Below are positions 25,100-38,273 of a stretch of 64,000 nt of DNA, in pieces. The first letter of the stretch is position 1. Every line of letters begins with the position of its first letter. This DNA is from Rallus limicola (Eukaryota > Chordata > Aves > Gruiformes > Rallidae). The notes beneath the pieces were generated by a model. It was not told the DNA's origin. It did no database searches and saw nothing but the letters and a program-made list of their open reading frames with translations. The stretch spans positions 1-64,000 of the forward strand of contig JAKCOZ010000586.1 of NCBI GenBank assembly GCA_022605955.1, in the 5' to 3' direction. Both the position numbers and the translations under genes were made by a program.

Positions 25100-25959
25100 C
25101 AAAACATGCTAAACGTCCAGCAATAACTCCCAAAGTAAAGAAGCTAGGCCTGAAAGGCATAGCTTGTCTGAAACCTCCTAACAGGACACACGAGCAGACC
25201 CTGTCACTTTGGCTCTCAGCCTTTTCCTTTGCCTGGAAAGAGGGAACATGCCTGGAACCTCCTACGGTGCTTTTCTCGGCCCTAGCAGACTGCAGTTCAA
25301 AACATGCTAAACGTCCAGCAATAACTCCCAAAGTAAAGAAGCTAGGCCTGAAAGGCATAGCTTGTCTGAAACCTCCTAACAGGACACACGAGCAGACCCT
25401 GTCACTTTGGCTCTAAGCCTTTTCCTTTGCCTGGAAAGAGGGAACATGCCTGGAACCTCCTACGGTGCTTTTCTCGGCCCTAGCAGACTGCAGTTCAAAA
25501 CATGCTAAACGTCCAGCAATAACTCCCAAAGTAAAGAAGCTAGGCCTGAAAGGCATAGCTTGTCTGAAACCTCCTAACAGGACACACGAGCAGACCCTGT
25601 CACTTTGGCTCTCAGCCTTTTCCTTTGCCTGGAAAGAGGGAACATGCCTGGAACCTCCTACGGTGCTTTTCTCGGCCCTAGCAGACTGCAGTTCAAAACA
25701 TGCTAAACGTCCAGCAATAACTCCCAAAGTAAAGAAGCTAGGCCTGAAAGGCATAGCTTGTCTGAAACCTCCTAACAGGACACACGAGCAGACCCTGTCA
25801 CTTTGGCTCTCAGCCTTTTCCTTTGCCTGGAAAGAGGGAACATGCCTGGAACCTCCTACGGTGCTTTTCTCGGCCCTAGCAGACTGCAGTTCAAAACATG
25901 CTAAACGTCCAGCAATAACTCCCAAAGTAAAGAAGCTAGGCATGAAAGGCATAGCTTGT

Positions 25960-26024
25960 CCTGTTAGGAGGTTTCAGACAAGCTAGGCCTGAAAGGCATA
26001 GCTTGTCTGAAACCTCCTAACAGG
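25960..26024. repeat. Palindromic junction 16
   Basis: Copy of junction 15 at offset 4,206. The next block has 20 monomers plus a 1-bp insertion. Confidence 0.97.
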
Positions 26025-29000
26025 ACACACGAGCAGACCCTGTCACTTTGGCTCTCAGCCTTTTCCTTTGCCTGGAAAGAGGGAACATGCCTGGAACCTC
26101 CTACGGTGCTTTTCTCGGCCCTAGCAGACTGCAGTTCAAAACATGCTAAACGTCCAGCAATAACTCCCAAAGTAAAGAAGCTAGGCCTGAAAGGCATAGC
26201 TTGTCTGAAACCTCCTAACAGGACACACGAGCAGACCCTGTCACTTTGGCTCTCAGCCTTTTCCTTTGCCTGGAAAGAGGGAACATGCCTGGAACCTCCT
26301 ACGGTGCTTTTCTCGGCCCTAGCAGACTGCAGTTCAAAACATGCTAAACGTCCAGCAATAACTCCCAAAGTAAAGAAGCTAGGCCTGAAAGGCATAGCTT
26401 GTCTGAAACCTCCTAACAGGACACACGAGCAGCCCCTGTCACTTTGGCTCTCAGCCTTTTCCTTTGCCTGGAAAGAGGGAACATGCCTGGAACCTCCTAC
26501 GGTGCTTTTCTCGGCCCTAGCAGACTGCAGTTCAAAACATGCTAAACGTCCAGCAATAACTCCCAAAGTAAAGAAGCTAGGCCTGAAAGGCATAGCTTGT
26601 CTGAAACCTCCTAACAGGACACACGAGCAGCCCCTGTCACTTTGGTTCTCAGCCTTTTCCTTTGCCTGGAAAGAGGGAACATGCCTGGAACCTCCTACGG
26701 TGCTTTTCTCGGCCCTAGCAGACTGCAGTTCAAAACATGCTAAACGTCCAGCAATAACTCCCAAAGTAAAGAAGCTAGGCCTGAAAGGCATAGCTTGTCT
26801 GAAACCTCCTAACAGGACACACGAGCAGCCCCTGTCACTTTGGCTCTCAGCCTTTTCCTTTGCCTGGAAAGAGGGAACATGCCTGGAACCTCCTACGGTG
26901 CTTTTCTCGGCCCTAGCAGACTGCAGTTCAAAACATGCTAAACGTCCAGCAATAACTCCCAAAGTAAAGAAGCTAGGCCTGAAAGGCATAGCTTGTCTGA
27001 AACCTCCTAACATGACACACGAGCAGCCCCTGTCACTTTGGCTCTCAGCCTTTTCCTTTGCCTGGAAAGAGGGAACATGCCTGGAACCTCCTACGGTGCT
27101 TTTCTCGGCCCTAGCAGACTGCAGTTCAAAACATGCTAAACGTCCAGCAATAACTCCCAAAGTAAAGAAGCTAGGCCTGAAAGGCATAGCTTGTCTGAAA
27201 CCTCCTAACATGACACACGAGCAGCCCCTGTCACTTTGGTTCTCAGCCTTTTCCTTTGCCTGGAAAGAGGGAACATGCCTGGAACCTCCTACGGTGCTTT
27301 TCTCGGCCCTAGCAGACTGCAGTTCAAAACATGCTAAACGTCCAGCAATAACTCCCAAAGTAAAGAAGCTAGGCCTGAAAGCCATAGCTTGTCTGAAACC
27401 TCCTAACAGGACACACGAGCAGACCCTGTCACTTTGGCTCTCAGCCTTTTTTCTTTGCCTGGAAAGAGGGAACATGCCTGGAACCTCCTACGGTGCTTTT
27501 CTCGGCCCTAGCAGACTGCAGTTCAAAACATGCTAAACGTCCAGCAATAACTCCCAAAGTAAAGAAGCTAGGCCTGAAAGGCATAGCTTGTCTGAAACCT
27601 CCTAACAGGACACACGAGCAGACCCTGTCACTTTGGCTCTCAGCCTTTTCCTTTGCCTGGAAAGAGGGAACATGCCTGGAACCTCCTACGGTGCTTTTCT
27701 CGGCCCTAGCAGACTGCAGTTCAAAACATGCTAAACGTCCAGCAATAACTCCCAAAGTAAAGAAGCTAGGCCTGAAAGGCATAGCTTGTCTGAAACCTCC
27801 TAACATGACACACGAGCAGCCCCTGTCACTTTGGTTCTCAGCCTTTTCCTTTGCCTGGAAAGAGGGAACATGCCTGGAACCTCCTACGGTGCTTTTCTCG
27901 GCCCTAGAAGACTGCAGTTCAAAACATGCTAAACGTCCAGCAATAACTCCCAAAGTAAAGAAGCTAGGCATGAAAGGCATAGCTTGTCTGAAACCTCCTA
28001 ACATGACACACGAGCAGCCCCTGTCACTTTGGTTCTCAGCCTTTTCCTTTGCCTGGAAAGAGGGAACATGCCTGGAACCTCCTACGGTGCTTTTCTCGGC
28101 CCTAGCAGACTGCAGTTCAAAACATGCTAAACGTCCAGCAATAACTCCCAAAGTAAAGAAGCTAGGCCTGAAAGGCATAGCTTGTCTGAAAACTCCTAGC
28201 AGGACACACGAGCAGACCCTGTCACTTTGGCTCTCAGCCTTTTCCTTTGCCTGGAAAGAGGGAACATGCCTGGAACCTCCTACGGTGCTTTTCTCGGCCC
28301 TAGCAGACTGCAGTTCAAAACATGCTAAACGTCCAGCAATAACTCCCAAAGTAAAGAAGCTAGGCCTGAAAGGCATAGCTTGTCTGAAACCTCCTAACAG
28401 GACACACGAGCAGACCCTGTCGCTTTGGCTCTCAGCCTTTTCCTTTGCCTGGAAAGAGAGAACATGCCTGGAACCTCCTACGGTGCTTTTCTCGGCCCTA
28501 GCAGACTGCAGTTCAAAACATGCTAAACGTCCAGCAATAACTCCCAAAGTAAAGAAGCTAGGCCTGAAAGGCATAGCTTGTCTGAAACCTCCTAACATGA
28601 CACACGAGCAGACCCTGTCACTTTGGTTCTCAGCCTTTTCCTTTGCCTGGAAAGAGGGAACATGCCTGGAACCTCCTACGGTGCTTTTCTCGGCCCTAGC
28701 AGACTGCAGTTCAAAACATGCTAAACGTCCAGCAATAACTCCCAAAGTAAAGAAGCTAGGCCTGAAAGGCATAGCTTGTCTGAAACCTCCTAACAGGACA
28801 CACGAGCAGACCCTGTCACTTTGGCTCTCAGCCTTTTCCTTTGCCTGGAAAGAGGGAACATGCCTGGAACCTCCTACGGTGCTTTTCTCGGCCCTAGCAG
28901 ACTGCAGTTCAAAACATGCTAAACGTCCAGCAATAACTCCCAAAGTAAAGAAGCTAGGCCTGAAAGGCATAGCTTGTCTGAAACCTCCTAACAGGACACA

Positions 29001-29300
29001 CGAGCAGCCCCTGTCACTTTGGTTCTCAGCCTTTTCCTTTGCCTGGAAAGAGGGAACATGCCTGGAACCTCCTACGGTGCTTTTCTCGGCCCTAGCAGAC
29101 TGCAGTTCAAAACATGCTAAACGTCCAGCAATAACTCCCAAAGTAAAGAAGCTAGGCCTGAAAGGCGTAGCTTGTCTGAAACCTCCTAACAGGACACACG
29201 AGCAGACCCTGTCACTTTGGCTCTCAGCCTTTTCCTTTGCCTGGAAAGAGGGAACATGCCTGGAACCTCCTACGGTGCTTTTCTCGGCCCTAGCAGACTG

Positions 29301-29503
29301 CAATTCAAAACATGCTAAACGTCCAGCAATAACTCCCAAAGTAAAGAAGCTAGGCCTGAAAGGCATAGCTTGTCTGAAACCTCCTAACAGGACACAGGAG
29401 CAAACCCTTTCACTTTGGCTCTCAGCTTTTTCCTTTGCTTGGAAAGAGGGAACATGCCTGGAACCTCCTACGGTGCTTTTCTCGGCCCTAGCAGACTGCA
29501 GCT
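29301..29503 (+). repeat. Diverged monomer segment
   Basis: CAATTC, CAGGAGCAAACCCTTTC, CAGCTTTTTCC, TTTGCTTGG and CAGCTC are linked. CACAGGAG in place of CACATGAG is private to this copy and 30,536. Confidence 0.9.
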
Positions 29504-29967
29504 CAAAACATGCTAAACGTCCAGCAATAACTCCCAAAGTAAAGAAGCTAGGCCTGAAAGGCATAGCTTGTCTGAAACCTCCTAACAGGACACCCGAGCA
29601 GACCCTGTCACTTTGGCTCTCAGCCTTTTCCTTTGCCTGGAAAGAGGGAACATGCCTGGAACCTCCTACGGTGCTTTTCTCGGCCCTAGCAGACTGCAGT
29701 TCAAAACATGCTAAACGTCCAGCAATAACTCCCAAAGTAAAGAAGCTAGGCCTGAAAGGCATAGCTTGTCTGAAACCTCCTAACAGGACACACGAGCAGA
29801 CCCTGTCACTTTGGCTCTCAGCCTTTTCCTTTGCCTGGAAAGAGGGAACATGCCTGGAACCTCCTACGGTGCTTTTCTCGGCCCTAGCAGACTGCAGTTC
29901 AAAACATGCTAAACGTCCAGCAATAACTCCCAAAGTAAAGAAGCTAGGCCTGAAAGGCATAGCTTGT

Positions 29968-30032
29968 CCTGTTAGGAGGTTTCAGACAAGCTAGGCCTGA
30001 AAGGCATAGCTTGTCTGAAACCTCCTAAGAGG
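29968..30032. repeat. Palindromic junction 17 (atypical left neighbour)
   Basis: This is the only junction preceded by a GGCCTG core instead of GGCATG. The right arm ends CCTAAGAGG instead of CCTAACAGG. The next block has 9 monomers. Confidence 0.97.
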
Positions 30033-30535
30033 ACACACGAGCATCCCCTGTCACTTTGGCTCTCAGCCTTTTCCTTTGCCTGGAAAGAGGGAACATGCCT
30101 GGAACCTCCTACGGTGCTTTTCTCGGCCCTAGCAGACTGCAATTCAAAACATGCTAAACGTCCAGCAATAACTCCCAAAGTAAAGAAGCTAGGCCTGAAA
30201 GGCATAGCTTGTCTGAAACCTCCTAACATGACACACGAGCAGCCCCTGTCACTTTGGTTCTCAGCCTTTTCCTTTGCCTGGAAAGAGGGAACATGCCTGG
30301 AACCTCCTACGGTGCTTTTCTCGGCCCTAGCAGACTGCAGTTCAAAACATGCTAAACGTCCAGCAATAACTCCCAAAGTAAAGAAGCTAGGCCTGAAAGG
30401 CGTAGCTTGTCTGAAACCTCCTAACAGGACACACGAGCAGCCCCTGTCACTTTGGCTCTCAGCCTTTTCCTTTGCCTGGAAAGAGGGAACATGCCTGGAA
30501 CCTCCTACGGTGCTTTTCTCGGCCCTAGCAGACTG

Positions 30536-30738
30536 CAATTCAAAACATGCTAAACGTCCAGCAATAACTCCCAAAGTAAAGAAGCTAGGCCTGAAAGGCA
30601 TAGCTTGTCTGAAACCTCCTAACAGGACACAGGAGCAAACCCTTTCACTTTGGCTCTCAGCTTTTTCCTTTGCTTGGAAAGAGGGAACATGCCTGGAACC
30701 TCCTACGGTGCTTTTCTCGGCCCTAGCAGACTGCAGCT
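30536..30738 (+). repeat. Diverged monomer segment (copy of 29,301)
   Basis: Matches 29,301-29,503 at offset 1,235. Confidence 0.9.
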
Positions 30739-31796
30739 CAAAACATGCTAAACGTCCAGCAATAACTCCCAAAGTAAAGAAGCTAGGCCTGAAAGGCATA
30801 GCTTGTCTGAAACCTCCTAACAGGACACCCGAGCAGACCCTGTCACTTTGGCTCTCAGCCTTTTCCTTTGCCTGGAAAGAGGGAACATGCCTGGAACCTC
30901 CTACGGTGCTTTTCTCGGCCCTAGCAGACTGCAGTTCAAAACATGCTAAACGTCCAGCAATAACTCCCAAAGTAAAGAAGCTAGGCCTGAAAGGCATAGC
31001 TTGTCTGAAACCTCCTAACAGGACACACGAGCAGACCCTGTCACTTTGGCTCTCAGCCTTTTCCTTTGCCTGGAAAGAGGGAACATGCCTGGAACCTCCT
31101 ACGGTGCTTTTCTCGGCCCTAGCAGACTGCAGTTCAAAACATGCTAAACGTCCAGCAATAACTCCCAAAGTAAAGAAGCTAGGCCTGAAAGGCATAGCTT
31201 GTCTGAAACCTCCTAACAGGACACACGAGCAGACCCTGTCACTTTGGCTCTCAGCCTTTTCCTTTGCCTGGAAAGAGGGAACATGCCTGGAACCTCCTAC
31301 GGTGCTTTTCTCGGCCCTAGCAGACTGCAGTTCAAAACATGCTAAACGTCCAGCAATAACTCCCAAAGTAAAGAAGCTAGGCCTGAAAGGCATAGCTTGT
31401 CTGAAACCTCCTAACATGACACACGAGCAGCCCCTGTCACTTTGGCTCTCAGCCTTTTCCTTTGCCTGGAAAGAGGGAACATGCCTGGAACCTCCTACGG
31501 TGCTTTTCTCGGCCCTAGCAGACTGCAGTTCAAAACATGCTAAACGTCCAGCAATAACTCCCAAAGTAAAGAAGCTAGGCCTGAAAGGCATAGCTTGTCT
31601 GAAACCTCCTAACATGACACACGAGCAGCCCCTGTCACTTTGGCTCTCAGCCTTTTCCTTTGCCTGGAAAGAGGGAACATGCCTGGAACATCCTACGGTG
31701 CTTTTCTCGGCCCTAGCAGACTGCAGTTCAAAACATGCTAAACATCCAGCAATAACTCCCAAAGTAAAGAAGCTAGGCATGAAAGGCATAGCTTGT

Positions 31797-31861
31797 CCTG
31801 TTAGGAGGTTTCAGACAAGCTAGGCCTGAAAGGCATAGCTTGTCTGAAACCTCCTAAGAGG
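31797..31861. repeat. Palindromic junction 18
   Basis: The right arm ends CCTAAGAGG. The preceding monomer has GGAACATCC and AAACATCC. The next block has 7 monomers. Confidence 0.96.
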
Positions 31862-33229
31862 ACACACGAGCATCCCCTGTCACTTTGGCTCTCAGCCTTT
31901 TCCTTTGCCTGGAAAGAGGGAACATGCCTGGAACCTCCTACGGTGCTTTTCTCGGCCCTAGCAGACTGCAATTCAAAACATGCTAAACGTCCAGCAATAA
32001 CTCCCAAAGTAAAGAAGCTAGGCCTGAAAGGCATAGCTTGTCTGAAACCTCCTAACATGACACACGAGCAGCCCCTGTCACTTTGGTTCTCAGCCTTTTC
32101 CTTTGCCTGGAAAGAGGGAACATGCCTGGAACCTCCTACGGTGCTTTTCTCGGCCCTAGCAGACTGCAGTTCAAAACATGCTAAACGTCCAGCAATAACT
32201 CCCAAAGTAAAGAAGCTAGGCCTGAAAGGCATAGCTTGTCTGAAACCTCCTAACAGGACACACGAGCAGCCCCTGTCACTTTGGCTCTCAGCCTTTTCCT
32301 TTGCCTGGAAAGAGGGAACATGCCTGGAACCTCCTACGGTGCTTTTCTCGGCCCTAGCAGACTGCAGTTCAAAACATGCTAAACGTCCAGCAATAACTCC
32401 CAAAGTAAAGAAGCTAGGCCTGAAAGGCATAGCTTGTCTGAAACCTCCTAACAGGACACACGAGCAGCCCCTGTCACTTTGGTTCTCAGCCTTTTCCTTT
32501 GCCTGGAAAGAGGGAACATGCCTGGAACCTCCTACGGTGCTTTTCTCGGCCCTAGCAGACTGCAGTTCAAAACATGCTAAACGTCCAGCAATAACTCCCA
32601 AAGTAAAGAAGCTAGGCATGAAAGGCATAGCTTGTCTGAAACCTCCTAACAGGACACACGAGCAGACCCTGTCACTTTGGCTCTCAGCCTTTTCCTTTGC
32701 CTGGAAAGAGGGAACATGCCTGGAACCTCCTACGGTGCTTTTCTCGGCCCTAGCAGATTGCAGTTCAAAACATGCTAAACGTCCAGCAATAACTCCCAAA
32801 GTAAAGAAGCTAGGCCTGAAAGGCATAGCTTGTCTGAAACCTCCTAACATGACACACGAGCAGCCCCTGTCACTTTGGCTCTCAGCCTTTTCCTTTGCCT
32901 GGAAAGAGGGAACATGCCTGGAACCTCCTACGGTGCTTTTCTCGACCCTAGCAGACTGCAGTTCAAAACATGCTAAACGTCCAGCAATAACTCCCAAAGT
33001 AAAGAAGCTAGGCCTGAAAGGCATAGCTTGTCTGAAACCTCCTAACATGACACACGAGCAGCCCCTGTCACTTTGGCTCTCAGCCTTTTCCTTTGCCTGG
33101 AAAGAGGGAACATGCCTGGAACATCCTACGGTGCTTTTCTCGGCCCTATCAGACTGCAGTTCAAAACATGCTAAACATCCAGCAATAACTCCCAAAGTAA
33201 AGAAGCTAGGCATGAAAGGCATAGCTTGT

Positions 33230-33294
33230 CCTGTTAGGAGGTTTCAGACAAGCTAGGCCTGAAAGGCATAGCTTGTCTGAAACCTCCTAAGAGG
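33230..33294. repeat. Palindromic junction 19
   Basis: The right arm ends CCTAAGAGG, as in junctions 17 and 18, so these three share recent ancestry. The next block has 17 monomers. Confidence 0.96.
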
Positions 33295-34391
33295 ACACAC
33301 GAGCATCCCCTGTCACTTTGGCTCTCAGCCTTTTCCTTTGCCTGGAAAGAGGGAACATGCCTGGAACCTCCTACGGTGCTTTTCTCGGCCCTAGCAGACT
33401 GCAGTTCAAAACATGCTAAACGTCCAGCAATAACTCCCAAAGTAAAGAAGCTAGGCCTGAAAGGCATAGCTTGTCTGAAACCTCCTAACATGACACACGA
33501 GCAGCCCCTGTCACTTTGGTTCTCAGCCTTTTCCTTTGCCTGGAAAGAGGGAACATGCCTGGAACCTCCTACGGTGCTTTTCTCGGCCCTAGCAGACTGC
33601 AGTTCAAAACATGCTAAACGTCCAGCAATAACTCCCAAAGTAAAGAAGCTAGGCCTGAAAGGCATAGCTTGTCTGAAACCTCCTAACATGACACACGAGC
33701 AGCCCCTGTCACTTTGGTTCTCAGCCTTTTCCTTTGCCTGGAAAGAGGGAACATGCCTGGAACCTCCTACGGTGCTTTTCTCGGCCCTAGCAGACTGCAG
33801 TTCAAAACATGCTAAACGTCCAGCAATAACTCCCAAAGTAAAGAAGCTAGGCCAGAAAGGCGTAGCTTGTCTGAAACCTCCTAACAGGACACACGAGCAG
33901 CCCCTGTCACTTTGGCTCTCAGCCTTTTCCTTTGCCTGGAAAGAGGGAACATGCCTGGAACCTCCTACGGTGCTTTTCTCGGCCCTAGCAGACTGCAGTT
34001 CAAAACATGCTAAACGTCCAGCAATAACTCCCAAAGTAAAGAAGCTAGGCCTGAAAGGCATAGCTTGTCTGAAACCTCCTAACAGGACACACGAGCAGAC
34101 CCTGTCACTTTGGCTCTCAGCCTTTTCCTTTGCCTGGAAAGAGGGAACATGCCTGGAACCTCCTACGGTGCTTTTCTCGGCCCTAGCAGACTGCAGTTCA
34201 AAACATGCTAAACGTCCAGCAATAACTCCCAAAGTAAAGAAGCTAGGCATGAAAGGCATAGCTTGTCTGAAACCTCCTAACAGGACACACAAGCAGACCC
34301 TGTCACTTTGGCTCTCAGCCTTTTCCTTTGCCTGGAAAGAGGGAACATGCCTGGAACCTCCTACGGTGCTTTTCTCGGCCCTAGCAGACTG

Positions 34392-34596
34392 CAATTTGAA
34401 ACATGCTAAACGTCCAGCAATAACTCCCAAAGTAAAGATGCTAGGCCTGAAAGGCATAGCTTGTCTGAAACCTCCTAACAGGACACACGAGCAAACCCTT
34501 TCACTTTGGCTCTCAGCTTTTTCCTTTGCTTGGAAAGAGGGAACATGCCTGGAACCTCCTACGGTGCTTTTCTCGGCCCTAGCAGACTGCAGCTCA
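34392..34596 (+). repeat. Diverged monomer segment
   Basis: CAATTTGAAAC, AAAGATGCTAGG in the core, GAGCAAACCCTTTC, CTTTTTCC, TTTGCTTGG and CAGCTC are linked. Related copies lie at 37,409 (offset 3,017) and 38,644. Confidence 0.88.
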
Positions 34597-36642
34597 AAAC
34601 ATGCTAAACGTCCAGCAATAACTCCCAAAGTAAAGAAGCTAGGCATGAAAGGCATAGCTTGTCTGAAACCTCCTAAAAGGACACCCGAGCAGACCCTGTC
34701 ACTTTGGCTCTCAGCCTTTTCCTTTGCCTGGAAAGAGGGAACATGCCTGGAACCTCCTACGGTGCTTTTCTCGGCCCTAGCAGACTGCAGTTCAAAACAT
34801 GCTAAACGTCCAGCAATAACTCCCAAAGTAAAGAAGCTAGGCCTGAAAGGCATAGCTTGTCTGAAACCTCCTAACATGACACACGAGCAGCCCCTGTCAC
34901 TTTGGCTCTCAGCCTTTTCCTTTGCCTGGAAAGAGGGAACATGCCTGGAACCTCCTACGGTGCTTTTCTCGGCCCTAGCAGACTGCAGTTCAAAACATGC
35001 TAAACGTCCAGCAATAACTCCCAAAGTAAAGAAGCTAGGCCTGAAAGGCATAGCTTGTCTGAAACCTCCTAACAGGACACACGAGCAGACCCTGTCACTT
35101 TGGCTCTCAGCCTTTTCCTTTGCCTGGAAAGAGGGAACATGCCTGGAACCTCCTACGGTGCTTTTCTCGGCCCTAGCAGACTGCAGTTCAAAACATGCTA
35201 AACGTCCAGCAATAACTCCCAAAGTAAAGAAGCTAGGCCTGAAAGGCATAGCTTGTCTGAAACCTCCTAACATGACACACGAGCAGCCCCTGTCACTTTG
35301 GCTCTCAGCCTTTTCCTTTGCCTGGAAAGAGGGAACATGCCTGGAACCTCCTACGGTGCTTTTCTCGGCCCTAGCAGACTGCAGTTCAAAACATGCTAAA
35401 CGTCCAGCAATAACTCCCAAAGTAAAGAAGCTAGGCCTGAAAGGCATAGCTTGTCTGAAACCTCCTAACAGGACACACGAGCAGCCCCTGTCACTTTGGC
35501 TCTCAGCCTTTTCCTTTGCCTGGAAAGAGGGAACATGCCTGGAACCTCCTACGGTGCTTTTCTCGGCCCTAGCAGACTGCAGTTCAAAACATGCTAAACG
35601 TCCAGCAATAACTCCCAAAGTAAAGAAGCTAGGCCTGAAAGGCATAGCTTGTCTGAAACCTCCTAACAGGACACACGAGCAGCCCCTGTCACTTTGGTTC
35701 TCAGCCTTTTCCTTTGCTTGGAAAGAGGGAACATGCCTGGAACCTCCTACGGTGCTTTTCTCGGCCCTAGCAGACTGCAGCTCAAAACATGCTAAACGTC
35801 CAGCAATAACTCCCAAAGTAAAGAAGCTAGGCATGAAAGGCATAGCTTGTCTGAAACCTCCTAAAAGGACACCCGAGCAGACCCTGTCACTTTGGCTCTC
35901 AGCCTTTTCCTTTGCCTGGAAAGAGGGAACATGCCTGGAACCTCCTACGGTGCTTTTCTCGGCCCTAGCAGACTGCAGTTCAAAACATGCTAAACGTCCA
36001 GCAATAACTCCCAAAGTAATGAAGCTAGGCCTGAAAGGCATAGCTTGTCTGAAACCTCCTAACAGGACACACGAGCAGACCCTGTCACTTTGGCTCTCAG
36101 CCTTTTCCTTTGCCTGGAAAGAGGGAACATGCCTGGAACCTCCTACGGTGCTTTTCTCGGCCCTAGCAGACTGCAGTTCAAAACATGCTAAACGTCCAGC
36201 AATAACTCCCAAAGTAAAGAAGCTAGGCTTGAAAGGCATAGCTTGTCTGAAACCTCCTAACAGGACACACGAGCAGACCCTGTCACTTTGGCTCTCAGCC
36301 TTTTCCTTTGCCTGGAAAGAGGGAACATGCCTGGAACCTCCTACGGTGCTTTTCTCGGCCCTAGCAGACTGCAGTTCAAAACATGCTAAACGTCCAGCAA
36401 TAACTCCCAAAGTAAAGAAGCTAGGCCTGAAAGGCATAGCTTGTCTGAAACCTCCTAACATGACACACGAGAAGCCCCTGTCACTTTGGTTCTCAGCCTT
36501 TTCCTTTGCCTGGAAAGAGGGAACATGCCTGGAACCTCCTACGGTGCTTTTCTCGGCCCTAGCAGACTGCAGTTCAAAACATGCTAAACGTCCAGCAATA
36601 ACTCCCAAAGTAAAGAAGCTAGGCATGAAAGGCATAGCTTGT

Positions 36643-36707
36643 CCTGTTAGGAGGTTTCAGACAAGCTAGGCCTGAAAGGCATAGCTTGTCTGAAACCTCC
36701 TAACAGG
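36643..36707. repeat. Palindromic junction 20
   Basis: Standard arms and centre. The next block has 8 monomers and opens with CAATTC. Confidence 0.97.
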
Positions 36708-37408
36708 ACACACGAGCAGCCCCTGTCACTTTGGCTCTCAGCCTTTTCCTTTGCCTGGAAAGAGGGAACATGCCTGGAACCTCCTACGGTGCTTTTCTCG
36801 GCCCTAGCAGACTGCAATTCAAAACATGCTAAACGTCCAGCAATAACTCCCAAAGTAAAGAAGCTAGGCCTGAAAGGCATAGCTTGTCTGAAACCTCCTA
36901 ACATGACACACGAGCAGCCCCTGTCACTTTGGTTCTCAGCCTTTTCCTTTGCCTGGAAAGAGGGAACATGCCTGGAACCTCCTACGGTGCTTTTCTCGGC
37001 CCTAGCAGACTGCAGTTCAAAACATGCTAAACGTCCAGCAATAACTCCCAAAGTAAAGAAGCTAGGCCTGAAAGGCATAGCTTGTCTGAAACCTCCTAAC
37101 AGGACACACGAGCAGACCCTGTCACTTTGGCTCTCAGCCTTTTCCTTTGCCTGGAAAGAGGGAACATGCCTGGAACCTCCTACGGTGCTTTTCTCGGCCC
37201 TAGCAGACTGCAGTTCAAAACATGCTAAACGTCCAGCAATAACTCCCAAAGTAAAGAAGCTAGGCATGAAAGGCATAGCTTGTCTGAAACCTCCTAACAG
37301 GACACACAAGCAGACCCTGTCACTTTGGCTCTCAGCCTTTTCCTTTGCCTGGAAAGAGGGAACATGCCTGGAACCTCCTACGGTGCTTTTCTCGGCCCTA
37401 GCAGACTG

Positions 37409-37560
37409 CAATTCAAAACATGCTAAACGTCCAGCAATAACTCCCAAAGTAAAGATGCTAGGCCTGAAAGGCATAGCTTGTCTGAAACCTCCTAACAGGA
37501 CACACGAGCAAACCCTTTCACTTTGGCTCTCAGCTTTTTCCTTTGCTTGGAAAGAGGGAA
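37409..37560 (+). repeat. Diverged monomer segment, shortened
   Basis: CAATTC, AAAGATGCTAGG, GAGCAAACCCTTTC, CTTTTTCC and TTTGCTTGG are present, but the next monomer has the ordinary CAGTTC. The cluster ends about 40 bp earlier than at 34,392. Confidence 0.87.
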
Positions 37561-38273
37561 CATGCCTGGAACCTCCTACGGTGCTTTTCTCGGCCCTAGC
37601 AGACTGCAGTTCAAAACATGCTAAACGTCCAGCAATAACTCCCAAAGTAAAGAAGCTAGGCCTGAAAGGCATAGCTTGTCTGAAACCTCCTAACAGGACA
37701 CACGAGCAGACCCTGTCACTTTGGCTCTCAGCCTTTTCCTTTGCCTGGAAAGAGGGAACATGCCTGGAACCTCCTACGGTGCTTTTCTCGGCCCTAGCAG
37801 ACTGCAGTTCAAAACATGCTAAACGTCCAGCAATAACTCCCAAAGTAAAGAAGCTAGGCCTGAAAGGCATAGCTTGTCTGAAACCTCCTAACAGGACACA
37901 CGAGCAGACCCTGTCAATTTGGCTCTCAGCCTTTTCCTTTGCCTGGAAAGAGGGAACATGCCTGGAACCTCCTACGGTGCTTTTCTCGGCCCTAGCAGAC
38001 TGCAGTTCAAAACATGCTAAACGTCCAGCAATAACTCCCAAAGTAAAGAAGCTAGGCCTGAAAGGCATAGCTTGTCTGAAACCTCCTAACAGGACACACG
38101 AGCAGACCCTGTCACTTTGGCTCTCAGCCTTTTCCTTTGCCTGGAAAGAGGGAACATGCCTGGAACCTCCTACGGTGCTTTTCTCGGCCCTATCAGACTG
38201 CAGTTCAAAACATGCTAAACGTCCAGCAATAACTCCCAAAGTAAAGAAGCTAGGCATGAAAGGCATAGCTTGT

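Larger units (their letters stand above)
20100..28540. repeat. 4,206-bp tandem duplication (about 20,100-24,343 and 24,343-28,540)
   Basis: Two consecutive copies match at offset 4,206, which is 21 monomers, one junction and one extra base. Shared markers are AAAGTATAG at about 20,135 and 24,341, GAGCAAAGCC near 20,788 and 24,994, CTCTAAGCC near 21,206 and 25,412, a 1-bp insertion in a T run near 23,245 and 27,451, CCTAGAAGAC near 23,698 and 27,904, CCTAGCAGGAC near 23,991 and 28,197, and AAAGAGAGAAC near 24,247 and 28,453. I noticed no differences between the copies over the duplicated part. It is among the youngest rearrangements here. Confidence 0.93.
29160..31230. repeat. 1,235-bp duplication (about 29,160-29,960 and 30,395-31,195)
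   Basis: AAAGGCGTAGC near 29,162 and 30,397, the diverged segment with CACAGGAGCAAACC at 29,394 and 30,629, and ACACCCGAG near 29,592 and 30,827 recur at offset 1,235 (6 monomers plus one junction segment). The copies lie on either side of junction 17. Confidence 0.88.
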
